A stretch of 64,000 nucleotides of DNA from CAZRQL01 sp964602415 (GTDB lineage Bacteria > Bacteroidota > Bacteroidia > Cytophagales > Flammeovirgaceae). This document shows, piece after piece, positions 25,779 through 33,203 of this stretch. The translations under genes were made by a program, and so were the position numbers. Location: assembly GCA_964602415.1 (NCBI GenBank), contig CAZRQL010000005.1, positions 80,491 through 144,490 on the forward strand, in the 5' to 3' direction. Each line of letters begins with the position of its first letter. The first letter of the stretch is position 1. Under the pieces are notes generated by a model. It saw only the letters and a program-made list of their open reading frames with translations. It was not told the DNA's origin and did no database searches.

Positions 25779-26149
25779 AAGATGAGTACTTTAACTGTGG
25801 TCAGTTGGTGTTCGCTTAGGTACAACTTGACCCAATAGAGTCCTCGGGCGGCTGTACACTGCGCAAAAGATTTGAACTCTCCCACAAAAACACCTTCGGG
25901 TCTGAAAACTTGTATTTTTAGGGGCAAAGTATTGACTTTCAACTCTTGCCAACTGTGGCAGGGTATCGGATAAACCAAAACAGAGTCCTTGTGGGGCAAA
26001 GAGGTTGGCTTGCGCAAGACCAGCGTCTGCACGGCAAAGCCGCTGCCACTGCCGCTTTTGTATTGGGCTTGAGCCTTACAAAGCATCAAGCCACAAGCTA
26101 CCAAAGAAAGGCTGATGCCTCGTTTGGACACAAATTTTAAAATCCTCAT
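25775..26149 (-). CDS. short T9SS-tailed protein, first gene of the B12 operon
   Basis: 124 residues. The N-terminal signal (ending CKAQAQ) is followed by only about 25 residues of Gly/Ser-rich sequence (YKSGSGSGFAVQTLVL). After that comes what looks like a complete T9SS type A sorting domain (LVYPIPCHSWQELKV ... IQVFRPEGVFVGEF ... ARGLYWVKLYLSEH). So it is nearly all sorting signal. It is the first gene behind the cobalamin riboswitch and overlaps the btuB start by 4 nt. I know of no described role for such a protein in B12 uptake; it could be a small surface-exposed cobalamin-handling factor or a decayed larger protein. Confidence 0.78.
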   Translation of the reverse strand: MRILKFVSKRGISLSLVACGLMLCKAQAQYKSGSGSGFAVQTLVLRKPTSLPHKDSVLVYPIPCHSWQELKVNTLPLKIQVFRPEGVFVGEFKSFAQCTAARGLYWVKLYLSEHQLTTVKVLIL

Positions 26150-26212
26150 CAGAGTTATGTTTTCTTTCTGAGAATCAGCTTTTTTCCCGAAGCGTCCCTC
26201 ATGAATCTAAAA

Positions 26213-26395
26213 GCAGGTCTCCTGACTTGCCCCTTTGGTTTGCCCTTCCCGCACGTTGTGCAGTGGGTTGAGAATCAAACCAACTCTTCAAATGCCCGAA
26301 GGCGTTTGTAGGGCTGACAGTTGCGGGTACAGTCTCCGATTTGCACAGAGTTCCCTTTTAAACCTCCGAGACGGCAATCCCTTTGGTACTTTCAG
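26213..26395 (-). promoter_or_regulatory. cobalamin (B12) riboswitch
   Basis: Read on the minus strand the region has the conserved B12-element parts in order. A 5' GGAGGTTTAAAAGGGAACTC block comes first, then GTGCAAATC, CCCGCAACTGT (plus coordinates 26317-26327) and the 3' end AGTCAGGAGACCTGC (ending at 26213). It lies 64 nt upstream of the first gene of a BtuB-type uptake operon and directly after a -7 promoter box. Binding of adenosylcobalamin or another cobamide normally shuts expression off. Confidence 0.95.
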
Positions 26396-26400
26396 ACGTG

Positions 26401-26408
26401 CAAATATA
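26401..26408 (-). promoter_or_regulatory. -7 box of the B12 operon promoter
   Basis: Minus-strand TATATTTG, exact TAnnTTTG, ending 5 nt before the riboswitch 5' part. A TTTG lies 14 nt upstream, shorter than the usual spacing. Confidence 0.6.
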
Positions 26409-26554
26409 TTATAATTTGAGAGCAAAAAAATTTTTTTTGCCAGATTAGCAACAGCCGTTTGGCAGGCCAACGACCTCAATGGATGATATTTGTCAATTTG
26501 ATTAGATTTCTCATCGCTCTGATGTTGTTTTGTACCGAATAACGATATGTTGGT

Positions 26555-27205
26555 ATGCTGTACGTGGCTATTTTGACGGGATTGATGGGGAGTTTGCACT
26601 GTGCGGGAATGTGCGGGCCTATTGCGTTGGCTCTTCCGTATCGCGGCGGGGTGTTGTTTTTTTATCATTTTGGTAGGGTATTGACTTATGGGCTGATAGG
26701 GGCACTATTTGGCTACGCGGGCGAGGGGCTGATTTTTGTGGGTATGCAGCAGTGGGTTACGATTTTGGCCGGCGTGATGATGCTGGCTTTTTTTTGGCTT
26801 CCCAACTTAAACGGGGGCGTGGCTTCTTTGTGGACTCAAAAATTGACGGGTCTTTTTGGAAGTTTTTTTGCTCGAAGGGATGCCTCAGGGGCTTTGATGG
26901 TAGGGGTACTCAACGGGATGCTGCCTTGTGGGCTGGTTTACACGGCTGCCTTGGGGGCGGTCTCCTTAGCCCATATATGGGAAGGCGCGCTTTTTATGGT
27001 TTTCTTTGGATTGGGGACTCTGCCCATGATGGCTGCTTTCAGTTTCAAGCGCAAATGGGTTACGCCCCAAATGAGGCAATATTTTCGCAAAGCCATGCCT
27101 GTATTTGTAACTTGCTTAGGTATATTACTTATTATGAGGGGGTTAGGGCTGGGTATTCCCATCTTGAGCCCTGCTTTTGCGCAAACAGGGGCAAGTTGTC
27201 ATTGA
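26555..27205 (+). CDS. TauE/SafE-like (UreH/DsbD-fold) integral membrane protein
   Basis: 216 residues with about six membrane helices. The first helix carries the family motif GSLHCAGMCGP (residues ~12-22), and a second conserved LNGMLPCGLVY lies near 125-135. Bacteroidota members are usually found with cytochrome cbb3 or copper-handling genes and are thought to move metal or sulfur compounds or electrons; no such genes are nearby here. It is divergent from the B12 operon. Family call good, substrate unknown. Confidence 0.82.
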   Translation: MLYVAILTGLMGSLHCAGMCGPIALALPYRGGVLFFYHFGRVLTYGLIGALFGYAGEGLIFVGMQQWVTILAGVMMLAFFWLPNLNGGVASLWTQKLTGLFGSFFARRDASGALMVGVLNGMLPCGLVYTAALGAVSLAHIWEGALFMVFFGLGTLPMMAAFSFKRKWVTPQMRQYFRKAMPVFVTCLGILLIMRGLGLGIPILSPAFAQTGASCH

Positions 27206-27220
27206 TAAAGATAGTATTTT

Positions 27221-28648
27221 TTACGTATTAGGATTAGTCTCACAAGGATAATCAAAAAGGCAGTTCTTTTTGATGGCTTGAGCGACTATATCGGGAACGA
27301 ACTGTTCCCATCCGGGCTCGGCTCTTTTTATCATGGCCAACACATTGTCTGAAATAATGTTTAGGTTGTTGATATTCACACCTTCGATGTCTTCCAGTTT
27401 TCGTGTTTCAAGCAAAAAATCAAACAGATGCTTCAGGTGTTGGGGCAACTCAATGTCGTGTGAGCGCATAAGGTGTTGGTTTTCTCGATTGAAAGAGGGA
27501 TAAACCAGCGTTTTGACATTATTGCCAAATAGCAACCCAAAAGCCTCTAAAATCCCGCCCCTCAAGTGCTCGTAGTGTTTTTCTTCAAAAATGCTCAGCA
27601 AATTGTATATCCCCACGATGATACCGATTTTGCGGCCTCTGGTGAACTTGGAGAGGTAGCTGATGAGTTTGTAGTATTCGGGGTAGTTGGATATCATAAC
27701 GGTACAGCCCAGCGAGCAAAGGATATCTACCCTGGAAAGAAAGTCGCGCTCGTCGATAGTGGTGTCATCAACTTGTAGGTTTTGCAAAGTCAGTTCAACC
27801 AGCCTAATCGTTTGAGAGGGTGGCACGTCTTCGTCCTTGATAAATTGGAGAAAGCCATTTTCGTACATGTCTATATTGACGTGGGTGGGTGGCCTAAATC
27901 GGCCTCTTAGCACCAATATATTCTTTTTGTACAGTGCATCGGCAGGCAAAAACACATCTCCGTCAGGGCCAAACATAGTAGCGTTAGAGAGGTTGTTTTT
28001 TACTAATTTGAGGCTAAACAGCCTGTGGTCTATGTGTTTGAAGTCGGGGCCTTTGAGTTTGAAAAAGTCCAATTCCACGCGCCGATTGGTTACTTCATCC
28101 ACAATCGAATTCATCAAAGCCTCAGGGTTGTGGTGCATATACAGACAGCCATAGATGAGGTTTACACCGACGATTCCCAGCGTATTTTGCTGTTGGATGG
28201 GGTCGTTGTCGAGCAGCCGCACATGTATGATGCACTCGTTGGGTTCGCTTTGGGGGCGCAATTGGAATTTGACACCGAGCCAGCCGTGTCCTTCGTTGGT
28301 GCGGCGGTAGTTGAGGGCTTCGACGGTATTGGCAAAAACAAAAAAGCACGTGTTTGAGATGCGGTGTGACAGCCTTTCGGGTAGGAGTTCGTACTCTTTG
28401 TTGAGCATTTTTATCACTCTGGGCAAACACACATAGCGGCCTGATTCTTCGGGACCGTAGATGGCGTTGCTGAAGGCCATATCATAAGCTGACATGGTTT
28501 TGGCGATGGTGCCCGAAGCCCCACCCGATTTGAAAAACATGGCGGCAGTTTCTTGACCTGCACCGATTTCAGCAAAAGAGCCGTAAAAAGTCGGGTCTAA
28601 GTTGATTTTCAGGGCTTTTTCTTTAGGTGTGAGTTTGACGATTTCCAT
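27221..28648 (-). CDS. conserved cytoplasmic protein of unknown function
   Basis: 475 residues with no signal peptide or membrane helix. The N-terminus contains YGSFAEIGAGQETAAMFF and GGASGTIAKTMSAYDMAFS, a glycine-rich start well conserved across Bacteroidota. Database names attached to this family (nucleotide adenylyltransferase or TonB receptor) are in my view transferred errors: there is no HxGH nucleotidyltransferase motif and no plug or barrel. A mid-protein stretch (GRFRPPTHVNIDMYENGF) and a C-terminal helical part complete it. I do not know its function. Confidence 0.75.
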   Translation of the reverse strand: MEIVKLTPKEKALKINLDPTFYGSFAEIGAGQETAAMFFKSGGASGTIAKTMSAYDMAFSNAIYGPEESGRYVCLPRVIKMLNKEYELLPERLSHRISNTCFFVFANTVEALNYRRTNEGHGWLGVKFQLRPQSEPNECIIHVRLLDNDPIQQQNTLGIVGVNLIYGCLYMHHNPEALMNSIVDEVTNRRVELDFFKLKGPDFKHIDHRLFSLKLVKNNLSNATMFGPDGDVFLPADALYKKNILVLRGRFRPPTHVNIDMYENGFLQFIKDEDVPPSQTIRLVELTLQNLQVDDTTIDERDFLSRVDILCSLGCTVMISNYPEYYKLISYLSKFTRGRKIGIIVGIYNLLSIFEEKHYEHLRGGILEAFGLLFGNNVKTLVYPSFNRENQHLMRSHDIELPQHLKHLFDFLLETRKLEDIEGVNINNLNIISDNVLAMIKRAEPGWEQFVPDIVAQAIKKNCLFDYPCETNPNT

Positions 28649-28725
28649 GTTGCAATTAGTTGATGCAAGTTCTAAAAAATTGTCGCCTTACGCAAATCAA
28701 TATTTATACAGGCGAGTTTTTATTT

Positions 28726-28733
28726 TAATTTTG
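28726..28733 (+). promoter_or_regulatory. -7 box upstream of the FAH-family gene
   Basis: TAATTTTG matches TAnnTTTG exactly and ends 28 nt before the ATG at 28762. No convincing -33 box. Confidence 0.45.
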
Positions 28734-28761
28734 AATTTTTCAAAACAAATAAACCACGGAA

Positions 28762-29370
28762 ATGAAAATCCTTTGCATCGGAAGAAATTACGCCGCCCAC
28801 ATAGCCGAATTGCACAATGCCGTGCCTGACGAGCCGGTCATTTTCAGCAAGCCCGATACGGCTCTGCTTAAAAACAACGCGCCTTTTTATTACCCTTCTT
28901 ACAGCCAAGACATTCATCACGAAGTAGAGATTATTCTCAAAATCTGTAAAGATGCCAAAAGCGTTGAGCCTAAGTTTGCTCATAAATATTTCGATGAAAT
29001 AGGCTTGGGTATAGATTTCACGGCCAGAGACTTGCAAGCCAAGGCCAAAGCCAAAGGGCTTCCTTGGACGCTGTCAAAGGGCTTCAACGGCTCAGCTCCC
29101 ATATCGGAGTTCTTCCCAAAAACAGATTTCGACCTTGAGAGCCTCAACTTCAGCCTATCGCTCAACGGTCAAATCAGACAAAAAGGCAATACCGCATTGA
29201 TGCTGAACTCTTTTGCGGAAATTATTTCTTACATCTCCCGATTTATTACTTTGCGCAAAGGGGATATTATCTTTACCGGAACGCCCGAAGGCGTAGGGGC
29301 GGTGGCCATCGGCGATAGACTCCAAGGATATTTGGAAGATAGAATGGTGTTGGATTTTGAAGTAAAGTAA
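28762..29370 (+). CDS. fumarylacetoacetate hydrolase (FAH) family protein
   Basis: 202 residues, the short FAHD1-like form. It opens with KILCIGRNYAAHIAE, and the metal-binding acidic residues lie in IHHEVEIILKI (~52-62) and GIDFTARDLQ (~88-97). The rest has FNGSAPISEF and IFTGTPEGVG. Family members hydrolyse or decarboxylate beta-diketo acids; the FAHD1 type acts on oxaloacetate or acylpyruvates. The exact substrate cannot be told. It has its own promoter and sits upstream of the phosphatase gene's promoter. Confidence 0.9.
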   Translation: MKILCIGRNYAAHIAELHNAVPDEPVIFSKPDTALLKNNAPFYYPSYSQDIHHEVEIILKICKDAKSVEPKFAHKYFDEIGLGIDFTARDLQAKAKAKGLPWTLSKGFNGSAPISEFFPKTDFDLESLNFSLSLNGQIRQKGNTALMLNSFAEIISYISRFITLRKGDIIFTGTPEGVGAVAIGDRLQGYLEDRMVLDFEVK

Positions 29371-29396
29371 TCAGTGGGAGAGGTTGGATTATTTTT

Positions 29397-29429
29397 TTTG
29401 ATTTTTACAAACCTGTTTTTTTATATTTG
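29397..29429 (+). promoter_or_regulatory. promoter of the 7TM-SpoIIE gene
   Basis: TTTG at 29397-29400 and exact TATATTTG at 29422-29429, spacer 21 nt. The ATG at 29450 follows 20 nt later, which supports that start over a TTG at 29444. Confidence 0.7.
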
Positions 29430-29449
29430 TTGGAGTATAATGATTGCCT

Positions 29450-31597
29450 ATGCAAGTCTGGAAATTGGTAGTTTTAGTGATGTTGTTGCCGGTTTCACTT
29501 GCGCACTCGCACCCCATAGTCGTGGGAAGTGAAAAAACCCAAATAAGCCCGGAGTTTCTATGGGTGAGTTTGTCCGATACCGCTTGGGAATCTTTTTTCC
29601 AGCCAAAAAATTTCAGCGATTTTCAAGGGAAATGGATTTGGCTGCGGCTGCAAATTGACAACAGAACTCAAATAACCGATTTCTATCTTTCGCTGAAAAC
29701 ATCTGAGGTTCAACTTATTGAAAAAGGACAAATCCTACAAAGAGCAGGTACTTTTATTCCTCTAAGCGGGCGTTCCAATCCTTTAGACCGATTTGCGCTG
29801 AAGTTGAAACTAACCCCCGCAGGCAGTGATTTTGTTTATTTAAAGCTAAAAGCCGAGAAAAACTTCGAGAAGAAAATTGTACTTCAATCGCTTGATTACG
29901 TGGAATCTAAAGAGACTGTTTCCCAGATTGAGATGGCTTTTTTGCAAGGGGTGCTTTGGGTGATGGTGCTGTATAATCTAATAGTTTTCTTTTCTGTAAG
30001 ACAAGTCAGTTACTTGCATTACTCGCTTTTGTTTGCAGTAAATGCAATTTATTTTTTGGCCTCTGAGTTTTTGCTTGCCCCTCTTTTGGGTGTAGAATTT
30101 CCCTATTTTGACTCTTATGTCAACAATTATTTTTCGGTGTTTTATTTTATGGCATTTGTATTTTTTAGCATCAGCTATTTGAATACCTCAAAAAACCATC
30201 CCGGTTTTCATAAAATACTGCTGGCTTTGGTGTTGATTTGTGTGGGTTTGCTGGTGAATTTTACTTTAAACTTTGGTTTTAGAACTTTTGATTACGATGC
30301 CATCAGTTCGGCCATATTTATAGCTAACGTGGTTAAACTTCCCATTATCGGCTTTGGGATATACTTTTCGGGCTATCTGCTGATAGATTCGGACAAACTG
30401 GCGCGCTATTACGCTTATGCCAATCTGGTTTTGTTTTGCTGCGGCATCATCTTTTTACTTGGCGAAGACTATTTGGGTTTTATTCCTTCCAATCCGGTTA
30501 CCGATAGGATTTTGCAGTTGGGCGTGGTATTTCAGGCCTTGATGTTTTCAAGGGCGTTGGCAGCTAAAATAACCGCCACCGAAGAGCAAGCCAGACTGCA
30601 AAACTTGGAAAACGAAAGAATAAAGGCACAGCAAGCCATTGAGATAGCGCAAGTCATTGAGCAAAAGAATATCCAACTCGAGCACCAAGTTATTCAAAGA
30701 ACCCGTGAACTCACGCATACCAATACACTGCTGGAAGAAAATCAAGAAGAGTTGCATCTCACCATTGCCAAATTAGACCAGACCAACAAAAGTCTGGAAA
30801 ATTCTCTTGTAGAATTGGATTCCAAAAACAAAATTATCGAACACAGCAACCGCAACCTTATGTCGAGCATTTCGTATGGCAGCCGCATACAGCGCGCGTT
30901 GCTTCCGCCATACAAGCTATTCGGGCAGTATTTTGAGGATAGTTTTATTTTTTATTTGCCTCGCGATGTGGTTTCGGGCGATTTTTATTGGTTGCAAGAA
31001 AAAAATGGAATTATTTATTTGGCAGCCATGGACTGTACCGGCCACGGTGTACCGGGGGCTTTTATGAGTTTGATTGGACATTCTATTTTCAACCAAGTAT
31101 TTTTCAGTTCGCAGACCACCGACATTGCGGAAATGTTGCGCTTGCTCAACGAAGGAGTCATTCAGTCTTTGCAAAAAGAGACCAGCAAAAACAGCGATGG
31201 AATTGATATTGCAGTTTGTGCCGTTGACAAGGCCAAAAAAACAATTGAGTTTGCTGGAGCAAAAGGGCAGGGACTCTTTGTGCTGGACGGACAAGATATA
31301 TTGGTGAGAGGCGATAGGTTCTCAATCGGCGACAGAGCAGATAAGTTTGAAAAACAGTTTTTTTCTTACCAAAAATACGCTTACATCTATCTGTTTTCAG
31401 ATGGTTTTCAGCACCAATTTGGCGGGCCAAACTCTCGCAAGTTTATGCTTAAACCCATGATAAATTTACTACTGGAAAACCATCAACTCCCTATGTTCAA
31501 GCAAATGGAAAAACTGGGTACAGCCCTACAAAACTGGATGGAAGAAGGCAAAGAAAAACAGATTGATGATATTATGGTTCTGGGGGTAAGGGTTTAA
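29450..31597 (+). CDS. 7TMR-DISM sensor with C-terminal SpoIIE-type PP2C phosphatase
   Basis: 715 residues. A signal peptide is followed by a periplasmic 7TMR-DISMED2-type beta domain (residues ~25-160) and seven membrane helices (~170-385). A long coiled coil (~390-470, Gln/Glu/Leu-rich) leads to a PP2C/SpoIIE catalytic domain (~480-715) with the metal-binding motifs VVSGDFYW, AAMDCTGHGVPGAFMS and QIDDIMVLGV. Such proteins sense an extracellular signal and dephosphorylate a serine-phosphorylated anti-sigma antagonist or similar. No partner kinase or STAS protein is adjacent. The stop overlaps the convergent DUF5606 gene by 4 nt. Confidence 0.92.
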   Translation: MQVWKLVVLVMLLPVSLAHSHPIVVGSEKTQISPEFLWVSLSDTAWESFFQPKNFSDFQGKWIWLRLQIDNRTQITDFYLSLKTSEVQLIEKGQILQRAGTFIPLSGRSNPLDRFALKLKLTPAGSDFVYLKLKAEKNFEKKIVLQSLDYVESKETVSQIEMAFLQGVLWVMVLYNLIVFFSVRQVSYLHYSLLFAVNAIYFLASEFLLAPLLGVEFPYFDSYVNNYFSVFYFMAFVFFSISYLNTSKNHPGFHKILLALVLICVGLLVNFTLNFGFRTFDYDAISSAIFIANVVKLPIIGFGIYFSGYLLIDSDKLARYYAYANLVLFCCGIIFLLGEDYLGFIPSNPVTDRILQLGVVFQALMFSRALAAKITATEEQARLQNLENERIKAQQAIEIAQVIEQKNIQLEHQVIQRTRELTHTNTLLEENQEELHLTIAKLDQTNKSLENSLVELDSKNKIIEHSNRNLMSSISYGSRIQRALLPPYKLFGQYFEDSFIFYLPRDVVSGDFYWLQEKNGIIYLAAMDCTGHGVPGAFMSLIGHSIFNQVFFSSQTTDIAEMLRLLNEGVIQSLQKETSKNSDGIDIAVCAVDKAKKTIEFAGAKGQGLFVLDGQDILVRGDRFSIGDRADKFEKQFFSYQKYAYIYLFSDGFQHQFGGPNSRKFMLKPMINLLLENHQLPMFKQMEKLGTALQNWMEEGKEKQIDDIMVLGVRV

Positions 31598-32025
31598 GAT
31601 TTGGCTTGTTGTTCTTCTGAGTTTTCCTCATGTGCTGCCAGCACCTCGGGGGCAAACTCAACGATAATATTATACCACTTGAAAAACTTTTTCATATCCG
31701 AAGGCTTGACTTTTTCGCTGTCATAATTGGGTAGTACGGTTTGAAATTCTGTTTTTAGCGTCAGCATATCTTCTAAATCAAATTCGGTTTTGCCCGAGTA
31801 GTGCGCAAAAGCCGCTTGAAGCACCTTCTCCAAAGGCATGGATTCATCGTCTCCTTGTGTGAATATGGAAATCTCCTTTAAAGCCGATACCCGCTGGTTG
31901 GAGTTGACAATGATCTTAGGCCCGTTTGAAGCCAAAGCCTCGACAATAAGCCCATTGCGTGTGGGCTTGAATACTTTGTAAAGTCCGGGCTTGCCGGGAA
32001 TGGACACGATGTCTTTGAGTTCCAT
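31594..32025 (-). CDS. DUF5606 family protein
   Basis: 143 residues, cytoplasmic, beginning MELKDIVSIPGKPGLYKVFK. The N-terminal ~75 residues form an SH3-like small barrel typical of DUF5606, including IVNSNQRVSALKEISIFT. The second part is helical with an acidic, Glu/Gln-rich tail. It is restricted to Bacteroidota and its function is unknown. It lies convergent with the SpoIIE gene and divergent from nuoH. Confidence 0.85.
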   Translation of the reverse strand: MELKDIVSIPGKPGLYKVFKPTRNGLIVEALASNGPKIIVNSNQRVSALKEISIFTQGDDESMPLEKVLQAAFAHYSGKTEFDLEDMLTLKTEFQTVLPNYDSEKVKPSDMKKFFKWYNIIVEFAPEVLAAHEENSEEQQAKS

Positions 32026-32073
32026 TTTTCAGATTTAGTTTTGCAGTGCAATTTTAAGGCAAAAACCGCTACC

Positions 32074-33060
32074 ATGGTGATAAGTTTTGTGATTTTTCTT
32101 GGTATTCTTTTGGGTTATGGCGTGATATTCACGTATTTGGAGCGGAAAGTAGCGGCTTTTAGCCAAGATAGGCTGGGGCCGAGTCATGTGGGGCCTTACG
32201 GATTGCTGCAATCAGTAGCCGATTTAACCAAATTACTTCAAAAAGAGCATATTGTGCCTGCCGCTGCTGAGAAAAGCCTCTTTGCTCTTGCTCCATATCT
32301 CATTTTTTTGTGCGTTTTTACGGGCTTTGCTGTCATGCCTCTCAGCCAAGGCATAGTGGGGGCAGGTAGTTCGGTGGGATTATTCTTTTTGTTGGGTTTT
32401 GTTTCTCTCGATGTGGTGGGCATTGTGCTGGCAGGATACGCCTCCAACAACAAATACTCGCTGTTGGGTGCGATGCGCTCTGCCGCACAGATTGTTTCTT
32501 ATGAAGTTCCTTTGGGGCTTTCTGTGCTCTGTGTGGCTTTGGTAGCGGAAAGTTTGGATCTGCAAACCATCAGTGGCTCTCAAAGCGGTTCGGGTTTTCT
32601 GAGTTGGTTTTTATTTTCCAATCCCCTGATGCTGTTGGTGTTTTCGATTTACTTTGTTTGTTCTTTGGCTGAGTCAAACCGTGCGCCTTTCGATTTGCCG
32701 GAAGCTGAATCTGAGCTGGTGGGTGGCTTTCATACAGAGTATTCGGGTTTTCGCTGGGCAATGATTATGCTCAGCGAATACGCCATGATGCTGCTGACTT
32801 GTTTATTGGGTGCGGTGCTTTTTTTAGGAGGCTGGAATTCGCCTTTTTGGGGGCATGCAGGGCAATTGACCCAATCCCACGAGCTTTGGGGCGGTTTTTG
32901 GTTGATAAGCAAAGCCTTTGTGTTGGTATTGCTTCAGATGTGGGTGCGCTGGACGCTGCCCCGCCTTCGCGCCGACCAACTGATGGATCTGGCATGGAAG
33001 TACCTCACCCCTCTGGCAATCGCGGCGTTTGTGTGTTTGGCGGTTTTTAAAGTGCTTTAA
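32074..33060 (+). CDS. nuoH: NADH-quinone oxidoreductase subunit H
   Basis: 328 residues from the ATG at 32074, with eight membrane helices. The conserved quinone-site loops are present: YLERKVAAFSQDRLGP-SHVGPYG near residue 25 and ESNRAPFDLPEAESELVGG near 200. NuoH links the hydrophilic arm of complex I to the proton-pumping arm and lines the quinone cavity. It stands alone here; no other nuo gene is within the window, so the complex I genes must be split or elsewhere. Confidence 0.95.
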   Translation: MVISFVIFLGILLGYGVIFTYLERKVAAFSQDRLGPSHVGPYGLLQSVADLTKLLQKEHIVPAAAEKSLFALAPYLIFLCVFTGFAVMPLSQGIVGAGSSVGLFFLLGFVSLDVVGIVLAGYASNNKYSLLGAMRSAAQIVSYEVPLGLSVLCVALVAESLDLQTISGSQSGSGFLSWFLFSNPLMLLVFSIYFVCSLAESNRAPFDLPEAESELVGGFHTEYSGFRWAMIMLSEYAMMLLTCLLGAVLFLGGWNSPFWGHAGQLTQSHELWGGFWLISKAFVLVLLQMWVRWTLPRLRADQLMDLAWKYLTPLAIAAFVCLAVFKVL

Positions 33061-33178
33061 ATAAAGCAGCCCATTGGTGGAGGCTTATTCTTGTATTGGT
33101 TAAAACATTGACTGATAAAAAGATATTTTCTTACGCTCATTTGGGTCGAGTTGGGCTTCTGAATGTGTAATTTTTAAC

Positions 33179-33186
33179 TAACTTTG
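33179..33186 (+). promoter_or_regulatory. -7 box of the yidC-gldC transcript
   Basis: TAACTTTG, exact TAnnTTTG, ending 17 nt before the yidC ATG at 33204. No TTTG occurs at the ideal distance. Confidence 0.5.
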
Positions 33187-33203
33187 CGGCGATTTTAGAA
33201 AAG

